From NCBI GenBank assembly GCA_016712355.1, contig JADJRF010000005.1:2480001-2544000 (forward strand): 64,000 nt of DNA. Reading direction: 5' to 3'. A program made the translations under genes and the position numbers. Origin of the DNA: Vampirovibrionales bacterium. Its GTDB lineage: Bacteria > Cyanobacteriota > Vampirovibrionia > Vampirovibrionales > Vampirovibrionaceae. The notes below the pieces were generated by a model. It made no database searches. It was given only the letters and a program-made list of their open reading frames with translations, and was not told the DNA's origin. Positions 1 through 7,358 of the stretch are shown here, piece after piece; the first letter of the stretch is position 1; every line of letters begins with the position of its first letter.

Positions 1-2
1 GG

Positions 3-590
3 GCCGGGCGGCGCGGCGATTGCGATTATTTACGACAGTGCGCGGCCCGCGAGGGCTTTCAAGCGCAGATTGTCGACCCGGTGCGCGCGCCGGATGCCGA
101 TGGTCACGCGATTGTCAGCAGTACGCTGATTCGCAAGCTCCTCAATTTTGGCGACGTGAAGCAGGCCAATAGCTTGCTGGGGCAGCCTTACGCCCTGACA
201 GGCCGCGTGACGGCCGGGGTGCAGCGCGGGCGTCAGTTGGGTTTTCCGACCGCGAATCTGGACGTGGCGCCTCAGCGGCTGATTCCGGCGATTGGCGCGT
301 ATGCGGCTCAGGCGCGCGTGTGCGGCAAGACGTATCGCGCCGTGTGCAACATTGGCCATGCGCCTACGTTCGAGGACGCCTTTCCGCGCCGGGTGGAAGC
401 GCATCTGCTGGACTATGACGGCCCGTCCTTCTACGACGAGACGATGCGCATCGCCTTTCTTGCCCGCCTTCGCGACGAGCGCGCATTCCCCAGCGCCGAC
501 GCGTTGGTTGAGCAGATCCGTCGCGATTGCGCCTCTGCGCGCGCGCTGACTGACGACGCTTCCGTTGTCGCCCATCCAGAACACGCCTGA
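3..590 (+). CDS. ribF: Bifunctional riboflavin kinase/FMN adenylyltransferase, 3' part
   Basis: The gene runs off the left edge; about 195 C-terminal residues are visible in frame from base 3. RibF phosphorylates riboflavin to FMN and adenylates FMN to FAD in the cytoplasm. The visible part has the end of the adenylyltransferase domain (ISSTxIR-like motif, here VSSTLIRKLL) and the whole riboflavin kinase domain, with GRVTAGVQRGRQLGFPTANL (the PTAN motif binds substrate and metal) and the conserved tail motif VEAHLLDYDG. Its stop overlaps the next start by one base (TGATG), suggesting translational coupling. The N-terminal nucleotide-binding motif lies outside the window. Confidence 0.93.
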   Translation, partial: AGRRGDCDYLRQCAAREGFQAQIVDPVRAPDADGHAIVSSTLIRKLLNFGDVKQANSLLGQPYALTGRVTAGVQRGRQLGFPTANLDVAPQRLIPAIGAYAAQARVCGKTYRAVCNIGHAPTFEDAFPRRVEAHLLDYDGPSFYDETMRIAFLARLRDERAFPSADALVEQIRRDCASARALTDDASVVAHPEHA

Positions 591-1321
591 TGAAAATAAG
601 CATCGCGTCAAAAATAGGAGCGGAGCTTGAGAGAGAGATCCGCATCTTCGAGCGCGACGACATTGACAGAGCCGTCGGGCGAATGCGTAACGGCTGCATT
701 CAGGTGCAGGTGCCCAAACGCTGGTCGCAGCGGCACAAGGCGTCGGTCGCCGAAGAATTGGCGCGCAAGGTAAAAGAGCGCGAAGAAGAGCGCCGTCGCA
801 TCCTGCAGGAAATTGACCTCAGCCAGTCGCCGCGCGTCACCATTGAGACGAACGAGGCGCTTCAGGCGCTGGTGGACGAAATCAACGCGCAGACCTTTCG
901 AATCGACGGCGTCCGGGCCGAAATCGGCAGTTCGCGCTATACCCGCCTCGCCCAGATGAACATCCGCACGCGGGTCATGCGGGTGTCGCGCTTCAGCCTG
1001 CGCAACGTCCCCCAGCAAAGCCTGCGGTATCTGCTGGTACATGAGCTGGCGCATTGTCTGGAAGCCAATCATAACAAACGCTTCTGGAAGCATGTGGAGC
1101 GCTTTGTACCCGATTATGAGCGCCAGAGCCGTATTATTCGGGCTGTTCACGCGCAGTCGGTGGCGGATGAAGAGCGCCTGCATCCTGCGCCGCCGCCCAA
1201 GAAACGCCAGCCCCGGCCCTTACCCACGCCTCCCACCCAGGAAGAATGGGCGCGGATGCCGGATTACATCAAAAAATTGATGCCCCCCTGGCATGAGTTG
1301 ATCAAGATGTACTGGCCATGA
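590..1321 (+). CDS. YgjP-like (DUF45) zinc metalloprotease-type protein
   Basis: A 243-residue cytosolic protein. The C-terminal half carries LLVHELAHCLEANHNKRFW, an HExxH zinc motif followed by an NH(N/S)xxFW segment typical of the YgjP/SprT-like metallohydrolase family. An arginine/glutamate-rich helical stretch around residues 45-75 may be a coiled coil, and the tail is proline-rich. It overlaps ribF by one base and glgA by four bases (ATGA), so the three are probably co-transcribed. The substrate is unknown for the family. Confidence 0.8.
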   Translation: MKISIASKIGAELEREIRIFERDDIDRAVGRMRNGCIQVQVPKRWSQRHKASVAEELARKVKEREEERRRILQEIDLSQSPRVTIETNEALQALVDEINAQTFRIDGVRAEIGSSRYTRLAQMNIRTRVMRVSRFSLRNVPQQSLRYLLVHELAHCLEANHNKRFWKHVERFVPDYERQSRIIRAVHAQSVADEERLHPAPPPKKRQPRPLPTPPTQEEWARMPDYIKKLMPPWHELIKMYWP

Positions 1322-2733
1322 CGCGCGTCGTTTTCGCGGCGGCGGAAGCGGCTCCCTTCGTCAAGGTCGGCGGATTGGCCGATGTTGCGGGAAGTCTGCC
1401 CCCGGCGCTGGCCAGACTGGGCGCTTCCGTACTGCTAATACTCCCGAAATACGGCTTTATGGACCCCTCGGCCCACGGATTTGAACCCAGTTCGGAGCCC
1501 TTAATGGTCTCTTTCGACGGCCAGGCCTATCCGGTTCGACTCTGGCGCGGGCATCTGCCCAATGGGGCGGGGCAAGCCGGGCCGCCGGCGTTGTGGATTG
1601 AGAACGACACGTTTTTTACGCCATGTCAGCAGGCGTATCCCGCAGAACATCCGACGTTTTCGATTGGGCGCTATTTGTTTTTCAGCGAATGCGTGTTCGC
1701 GGCGCTGCGACATCTGGATTTTCGGGCAGACATCCTGCATGCGCATGATTGGCATCTGGCCCCGGCCATTGACCGGCTGGCGGCCAAACGGCGGCAGATT
1801 CATCTGTTTCAGCAGACGGGCGCCGTGCTGACGATTCATAATCTGGCGTATCAGGGCCAATGGGGCGACGAGAACTGGCTGGCGCGCGGCATTCGCTTTG
1901 CCGACGCCGTTACCACCGTCTCGCCCACGTACGCATGGGAAATTCAGACGCCAGAAGGCGGCTATGGCCTTGATGGGCTTCTGCGCGCCACGCCCGGCGG
2001 CGTTCGCGGGATTCTCAACGGCATTGATCCCGCCCTGTTTGATCCGGCGACAGACCCGCATCTGAGCGCGCCGTATGACGCGACGGGTTTTGACGCAGGC
2101 AAGGCCGCCTGTAAGCGCTTCCTGCAAGAGCGCTTCGACCTGGCCGTCGATGCCAGCCGCCCCGTATTTGCGATGATCAGCCGCCTGGTCGAGCAAAAAG
2201 GGCTCGATATCCTGCTGCCCGCCCTAGCGCGCCTGGCCGACCCGCAATCGTCTGAGTATCTAAACGCCCAGTGGGTGATTCTCGGCAGCGGAGAACCCGC
2301 TTACGAAGAGGCGCTCGAAGCGATGGCGCAGCGTTTGCCGGACCTGCGGATTTGTCGGGGGTATCAGGCCGCGCTTAGTCAGCAAATTTACGCCGGATGC
2401 GATTTTTTCGTGATGCCAAGCCGCTTTGAGCCTTGCGGCCTGAGCCAGCTGATTGCCATGCGCTATGGCGCGCCGCCGGTCGTGCGCGCCACGGGCGGCC
2501 TTGCCGACACGGTGACGGATATTCGAGATGAGCCAAAAACCGGCGTCGGCGTCCGTTTTGGCGATTACAACGCCGATGCGCTCGTAGACGCGCTGAAAAC
2601 CGCCGCCGCCCTGTACCCCGATCCGTGGCGACGCATGGCGCTCAACGGCATGGCGCGCGATTTCAGTTGGACCCAGAGCGCCCGGGCTTATTGTGATTTA
2701 TACGAAGAGCTCGCCAGCCGGGGCGAGCGGTAA
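1318..2733 (+). CDS. glgA: Glycogen synthase (ADP-glucose type, GT5)
   Basis: A 471-residue protein that transfers glucose from ADP-glucose to growing alpha-1,4-glucan. The N-terminus has KVGGLADVAGSLP, the GT5 version of the KxGGL ADP-glucose-binding motif. HAHDWHLAP and the C-terminal donor-site segment MPSRFEPCGLSQL followed by GGLADTV are diagnostic. Length is normal for the family (about 470-480). The start overlaps the upstream metalloprotease gene by four bases. The last 46 bases overlap the convergent glycosyltransferase gene. Confidence 0.95.
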   Translation: MTRVVFAAAEAAPFVKVGGLADVAGSLPPALARLGASVLLILPKYGFMDPSAHGFEPSSEPLMVSFDGQAYPVRLWRGHLPNGAGQAGPPALWIENDTFFTPCQQAYPAEHPTFSIGRYLFFSECVFAALRHLDFRADILHAHDWHLAPAIDRLAAKRRQIHLFQQTGAVLTIHNLAYQGQWGDENWLARGIRFADAVTTVSPTYAWEIQTPEGGYGLDGLLRATPGGVRGILNGIDPALFDPATDPHLSAPYDATGFDAGKAACKRFLQERFDLAVDASRPVFAMISRLVEQKGLDILLPALARLADPQSSEYLNAQWVILGSGEPAYEEALEAMAQRLPDLRICRGYQAALSQQIYAGCDFFVMPSRFEPCGLSQLIAMRYGAPPVVRATGGLADTVTDIRDEPKTGVGVRFGDYNADALVDALKTAAALYPDPWRRMALNGMARDFSWTQSARAYCDLYEELASRGER

Positions 2734-4361
2734 CGCATCAGCTTGCCGCCGTAGCCAAGCCGGGGTTCTTCAATCAGAAAAGCATCGCGCAGGGCCTGAC
2801 GCAAGGCGTGCGACCCGTGGGCCTGCCGACTGCGGTAGAAAAACAGCCAGACCCGCGACCAGCTCGCCAGTTGCGGCGTTGACGGCGCCGCAGTCCCAGC
2901 GGGAAAAAGCCCTCCGCGCGCCCAGTAGAGAATCGGCGTCTGCGGCCGATAGCGCATGAGGTAATAGGCCGCCTCACAGGGCGTGGCCAACGGGCCATTG
3001 ATGGCCAGCAAGTCCGAAGGGGCGGCCTTGCCCGCCAATTGCGCCATCATCGCCCGGGCGGGGAATTTGGCTTTGTATCGCAGCGGCGCGCCCGGCCATA
3101 CGGCCAATACGCCTGTGGCCAGCAGCGCCAGCGTCAGGACCGTCGCCGCGCTGCGCGAAACCGCCCGCCGAAGCGGCAGCGCGCCCAAACCGAAAGCGGC
3201 CAGCACAATCGTGAGCGGGGCAATCAACATGGCATAACGGACGATCGTCAGGGTATGCGTGTCACCGAACCAGTCGACCACGCCCTGCGCCGCCAGCGGC
3301 AGTAAAATCCCCATAAACAGAAAGCCTTCGCGCGCAAGGGCGGGCTTGCGCCGCCTCATCGTCAGCGCGATAACAGCCAACGCGGCCAACAGCAGCACGC
3401 CGTAAAAAATACGCCCCCCGATGGTTTCGCCACCCAGCGTCGTCAGCGGCTCCCAGCCGAGCATACCCAACATACGCAACGGCGGCAGCAATCCCAGCGA
3501 GAAATGATCGCCGCCACTGGAGACGCCCGTGCGCTGCGCAAGCAAAATCGGGCTCCAGGCAGCCATCGCCAGCGTCAATGCCAGTCCTGCGCCCATCAGG
3601 GCCCGTCGCCGCGCCGCCCGCAGAGGGTCATCGCCGGAAGCGGCCAGCGCGCTGAAGGCGAACAGCGCGTAAAACGGCGTCTGAAACCAGAAACTGTAGT
3701 GGGTGAAACACCCCGCAATGGCAGACAACGCCAAAACAACGGCCCATCGTTGAAAGCGCGCCCCGTACAGCGTCTGCCACAAGGCCAGAGCAGCCAAGGC
3801 CGACTCAAACAGAGCAAGCGCATACATGCGCCCTTCCTGAGCAAAGGCAAGCTGAAAAGGGCTGACGGCAGCCAGCAGCGCCGCCCATCGCGCGGTCCGG
3901 CGAGCTGCGCCCGGCGGGGCGACGGCAAACGCCAGCCCGTAAACCGGGACAATCATCAGAACCGAAAACAGGACCGAGAATCCGCGTAAACTGGCCTCGG
4001 ACAGGCCCCACGCGCCCAGCCACGGGTTCAGCAGCAGATAGTACAATGGCGCGTGGACGTTTTGCTTGAGCATCGCCGTCAACGCAGCCAGATCGAGCGG
4101 GCGCCAGGCAAGATGCCGCTCAAAAAACCACTGGGCCGTTTGCGCCCCTTCCGGCGGATGACTGGGATAACCGCGCGCGGCGGCGACAATCAGCGAATTA
4201 ATCTCGTCGAGCCACAGGCTGTCGTGCGACAGAAACAACAGGCGCAGCGCCAAGCCCAAGGCCATCAGCGCGATTAAAACCGGATCTATCGATCGAAAGG
4301 GGGCGATCGCACGGGTCAGCAACGCAGCCATTGTAGACGTTACGGACGTTGCGGACATCAT
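2688..4361 (-). CDS. Multi-span membrane glycosyltransferase (GT39/ArnT-like)
   Basis: A 557-residue integral membrane protein with about ten hydrophobic segments. Near residues 45-60 it has LSHDSLWLDEINSL, the acidic first-loop motif of GT-C fold polyprenyl-phosphate sugar transferases (PMT/ArnT class). It probably moves a sugar from a lipid-linked donor onto an envelope acceptor; donor and acceptor cannot be deduced. Its ATG overlaps the stop of the upstream amidotransferase gene by four bases, so the pair is likely coupled. Its 3' end runs 46 bases into the convergent glgA. Confidence 0.75.
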   Translation of the reverse strand: MMSATSVTSTMAALLTRAIAPFRSIDPVLIALMALGLALRLLFLSHDSLWLDEINSLIVAAARGYPSHPPEGAQTAQWFFERHLAWRPLDLAALTAMLKQNVHAPLYYLLLNPWLGAWGLSEASLRGFSVLFSVLMIVPVYGLAFAVAPPGAARRTARWAALLAAVSPFQLAFAQEGRMYALALFESALAALALWQTLYGARFQRWAVVLALSAIAGCFTHYSFWFQTPFYALFAFSALAASGDDPLRAARRRALMGAGLALTLAMAAWSPILLAQRTGVSSGGDHFSLGLLPPLRMLGMLGWEPLTTLGGETIGGRIFYGVLLLAALAVIALTMRRRKPALAREGFLFMGILLPLAAQGVVDWFGDTHTLTIVRYAMLIAPLTIVLAAFGLGALPLRRAVSRSAATVLTLALLATGVLAVWPGAPLRYKAKFPARAMMAQLAGKAAPSDLLAINGPLATPCEAAYYLMRYRPQTPILYWARGGLFPAGTAAPSTPQLASWSRVWLFFYRSRQAHGSHALRQALRDAFLIEEPRLGYGGKLMRYRSPRLASSSYKSQ

Positions 4362-5086
4362 GGACGCAAGGCGAGCGCACGCTGATGCGCGTCGTTTTCG
4401 AGCGTATCGGGCAGCGACGACAACGTAAGCGGGCCATACCGGCGCTTGAGCGCCTTGAAAATCAGCTCGTCGGCCAGCGCCGGGTTTTTGGGCAGCAGCG
4501 ATCCATGCAGATACGTGCCGTAAATGCCGCCCACCGCGACGCCTTCGGTTTTATCGCGGCCATTGTTGCCGCCCCCGCGTATCACGGTTCCCAATGGCGA
4601 GACGCCCGGCCCCAAAAAGGTTTGTCCGCTGTGATTCTCAAAGCCCGCCACGGTCGAGCCGTCCGGGCGGCGGATAGACACGTTGCCAATCATGCGTTTA
4701 TCGCCTGCGATCGTATGGGCGTCGATCAGGCTGATGCCGGGAAGTTCTGGTCCTTGATGCGGACGGTAATAATGCCCGAGTAATTGATAGCCGCCGCAGA
4801 TCGCCAGTATCACCGCGCCGAGCGCCACCGCCTCGCGCAGCGCGTCGGCCTTATGCGCGCGCAGATCCTCGCTGACGCGGATTTGCTGGCAGTCCTGCCC
4901 TCCGCCGATAAAATACAGATCGCAGGCCTCTGGATCCAGCGGCTCATCCGGCCCAATGGCGACGATTTGCGCGTCGAATCCACGCCAGCGGGCGCGTTGC
5001 AACAGCGTCAGCAAATTGCCGCGATCCCCGTAGATATTCAACAGATCCGGATATAAATGGCCAATGACAAGCCGGATGTGAGCCAT
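4358..5086 (-). CDS. GatD-like class I glutamine amidotransferase
   Basis: About 242 residues from the ATG at 5086; an upstream in-frame extension to 5158 looks unlike the family, and the conserved sequence begins MAHIRLVIGHLYPDLLNIYG. CobB/CobQ-type amidotransferase fold: nucleophile Cys in AVILAICGGYQLLG and His in GTYLHGSLLPKNP. The closest recognisable type is GatD, which supplies ammonia to MurT for amidating lipid II D-glutamate. MurT normally sits beside it but is absent from this window. It overlaps the downstream glycosyltransferase by four bases. Confidence 0.78.
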   Translation of the reverse strand: MAHIRLVIGHLYPDLLNIYGDRGNLLTLLQRARWRGFDAQIVAIGPDEPLDPEACDLYFIGGGQDCQQIRVSEDLRAHKADALREAVALGAVILAICGGYQLLGHYYRPHQGPELPGISLIDAHTIAGDKRMIGNVSIRRPDGSTVAGFENHSGQTFLGPGVSPLGTVIRGGGNNGRDKTEGVAVGGIYGTYLHGSLLPKNPALADELIFKALKRRYGPLTLSSLPDTLENDAHQRALALRP

Positions 5087-5250
5087 AAAACAATCAACCC
5101 AGAAATCTACCCGGAAGCAACCGATTGTCAGGGCTTGCCCTGATTCTCTGCTCAGCATTCTATCTCAGAAATAATGCGCGTGAGGCGGCAGGACCTGCCG
5201 CCGCGCCGGATGAAACGCGCTAAGGGCTTAGCCTGCGAGAATTCAGGCGT

Positions 5251-6267
5251 TTAAAGCCAATGCTTCAGATACAGGTCCACCAGCCATGGGCCCGCAAACA
5301 GCGCAATCAGGGTTCCCAATACCAGCGCCGGGCCCAGAGGCATATACGTCAGGCTCTCGCTGCACTTCATCTGACGCAGGAACAGCAGAAGACAAACCAG
5401 ACACAGCAGCAGGCTTGCCATGGCCAGCGCGCTGCGCCAGCCGCCCGCAAGCGGCAGTCTCACCAGCCAGATCGGCAGCAAGCCGAACACGACGCCCAGC
5501 GCGCCCGCCGACAACGACACGTAATCGCGACGCTGAATCCACTGGATCAGCAGCGCCGGAATGGCCAGCGCGGATTGCAGAATGAAGCCAAGCCCTAACG
5601 CCAGCGCCATCATCGGCCAGCCCAGAAACGCGCCGACGCCCATCATCAAGTGCGTGTCGCCATGGCCGAAGCCTTCAGCGCCCAGGCATTTCTGACTGAG
5701 GAGAATCAACCCCTCAAAGAACACGAACGCCGCCGCGATGGCAATCAGCGCAGAAATCAGCCCGTCGGGAATCGCCGCGCCCAGGACCAGCGTCCTGGAA
5801 GCCGCCGGATTCCAGAAATTCAGCGCATGATACGCCAGTCCTGCCGGGATCAACGACAGCGAATTCACCTGGAAAATCAGGCTCTCCTTGAGATCGGTCA
5901 GCGTGATGACCACCAGATTGCAGACCAGAAAGAGCAACAACAGGGCCTGCCAGCTCAGCCCGGCAAACAGCAGCACGCCGACAAACAGACCAGCGGTCGC
6001 CAGTTCGGTCAGCGGATGCTCCCAGCCGATGGACGCCCCGCACGTGCGGCAGCGACCGCGCAAGGCCAGCCATGACGCAAGCGGAATATTCTCAAACCAC
6101 GCCAGCGGACGCTTACAGGCCGGACAATGCGAAGCGGGAAACGTAATCGGCTGATCCGTCAGGAAGCGATGCGCCACGACATTCAGGAAACTCCCGAAGC
6201 ACAGGCCCAAAATGGCGGCGAGGGCGTATAAATAGGGCCAATAGGCGGGTTCAGGCGTTATCATCAT
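5251..6267 (-). CDS. pilD: Prepilin peptidase / N-methyltransferase (A24)
   Basis: A 338-residue inner-membrane aspartic protease that cleaves type IV prepilin (and pseudopilin) leaders and methylates the new N-terminus. The N-terminus has LGLCFGSFLNVVAHR, followed by the two CxxC pairs of the cytoplasmic zinc domain (CPAC near residue 48 and CRTC near residue 71). The catalytic aspartates are in LTDLKES and in the GxGD motif (GFGHGDTHLMMG). About eight membrane spans follow. It implies type IV pili or a type II secretion-like system; no pilin is in the window. Confidence 0.92.
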   Translation of the reverse strand: MMITPEPAYWPYLYALAAILGLCFGSFLNVVAHRFLTDQPITFPASHCPACKRPLAWFENIPLASWLALRGRCRTCGASIGWEHPLTELATAGLFVGVLLFAGLSWQALLLLFLVCNLVVITLTDLKESLIFQVNSLSLIPAGLAYHALNFWNPAASRTLVLGAAIPDGLISALIAIAAAFVFFEGLILLSQKCLGAEGFGHGDTHLMMGVGAFLGWPMMALALGLGFILQSALAIPALLIQWIQRRDYVSLSAGALGVVFGLLPIWLVRLPLAGGWRSALAMASLLLCLVCLLLFLRQMKCSESLTYMPLGPALVLGTLIALFAGPWLVDLYLKHWL

Positions 6268-6348
6268 AGAAATTCAGGGAGCGTTCCAGCAAAAAGGGCG
6301 TTGGGGAGGACTCTGGCAAAGCCTGTGGATGAGGCTATTATAGAGGGC

Positions 6349-7146
6349 TTACGTCTTGGCAGGCTGCGACAGGCGGCGCGACAGCAAGTCGAGGGCTTTG
6401 CGCAAACGGCGACTCACCTGCATCTGAGAGATGCCCAGGCGCTGGGCGATCTCATTCTGGCTGAGATCGTCGTAGTACGTCATTTGCACCACGGCGCGCA
6501 GCTCGTCGCTGAGACGCACCAGCTCGTTTTCCAGCGTGATTTTGTTTTCGCTGTGGCTGAGCACTTCAAAATATTTGTCGTCTACCAGCGTTTCGAGATA
6601 GACGGTCTCGCCGCCGCCGGAGGTGACGAATTGATCGAGCGAAATGGGCGCGCGGCGCCGGTCGGCCTCTTGCGCCTGGGTCACTTTGGAAAGCGGGCAT
6701 TCGAGAAATTCGGCGATTTCGACGTCCGTCGGCATCCGGCCCAGATCTTCGCTGAGGCGATGCACGATTTGATTGACCCGGTAATATAATTCGTAAATCT
6801 GACGCGGGGCTTTGATCATGCCGGTCTTATCGCGCAGATAATGCCGGATTTCGCCCGTAATGAGATACGTGGCGTATGTCTTGAAACTCGCCCCGGAAGC
6901 GGGATTATACTTGTCGATGGCCTTGAGCAGGCCGATGCTGCCGGTCTGGATGATGTCATCGACCGGGTCGGTATTGCGTCGGGCGAGACCGCGCGCGATT
7001 TTCGTGACATAGGGCATTACGCGCGAGACGATTTCGTTTCGCAGACGGGTCTTAACGGGAGAGGCTTCCTGCAAACGAGAATAGCGCAAGAGCATTTCGT
7101 TCAGCTCTGGCGTAAAAACCTTGTCCGAAAGAGATTTTCGGGGCAT
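6349..7146 (-). CDS. Group 3 RNA polymerase sigma factor (SigF/SigB-like)
   Basis: About 265 residues from the ATG at 7146; another ATG at 7170 would add eight. Region 2 is clear: DDIIQTGSIGLLKAIDKY (core binding) and ASFKTYATYLITGEIRHYLRD (-10 recognition and melting). Region 3 has the RMPTDVEIAEFL helix, and region 4 has the LSQNEIAQRLGISQMQVSRR helix-turn-helix for the -35 element. No region 1.1 or non-conserved insert is present, so this is an alternative sigma of the cyanobacterial SigF/Bacillus SigB type. No adjacent anti-sigma factor or antagonist is seen. Confidence 0.9.
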   Translation of the reverse strand: MPRKSLSDKVFTPELNEMLLRYSRLQEASPVKTRLRNEIVSRVMPYVTKIARGLARRNTDPVDDIIQTGSIGLLKAIDKYNPASGASFKTYATYLITGEIRHYLRDKTGMIKAPRQIYELYYRVNQIVHRLSEDLGRMPTDVEIAEFLECPLSKVTQAQEADRRRAPISLDQFVTSGGGETVYLETLVDDKYFEVLSHSENKITLENELVRLSDELRAVVQMTYYDDLSQNEIAQRLGISQMQVSRRLRKALDLLSRRLSQPAKT

Positions 7147-7299
7147 GTTGGACTCGACTCCGGCTCGCATCCGGCGCGAGACGCGCCTTGTTGGGGTCTC
7201 CCTTCTGCCACGGTAACATTGCGCGGCGCGGCGGCGCCCCGTCTATTTTGATGATTCCGCGCGCACGCGACCTCTTTTTGGGGCGAGGCGCTCTTGACG

Positions 7300-7305
7300 T
7301 ATAAT
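7300..7305 (+). promoter_or_regulatory. Probable -10 box (TATAAT) of alaS
   Basis: A perfect TATAAT lies 54 bases before the alaS ATG in the divergent region between the sigma-factor gene and alaS. No good -35 box is visible at the usual spacing; a T-rich/TTTTTGGGG stretch lies upstream. Confidence 0.5.
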
Positions 7306-7358
7306 CGGCTGGCCGCCTGTGGCGGCGCGTGCCCCTTTCAACCGTCAGGACCCTGTTT

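Noticed and set aside
3504..3989. Open plus-strand frame of ~160 codons
   Set aside because: It is antisense to the membrane glycosyltransferase, rich in Arg/Gln/Pro as expected for a GC-rich shadow frame, and has no family likeness.
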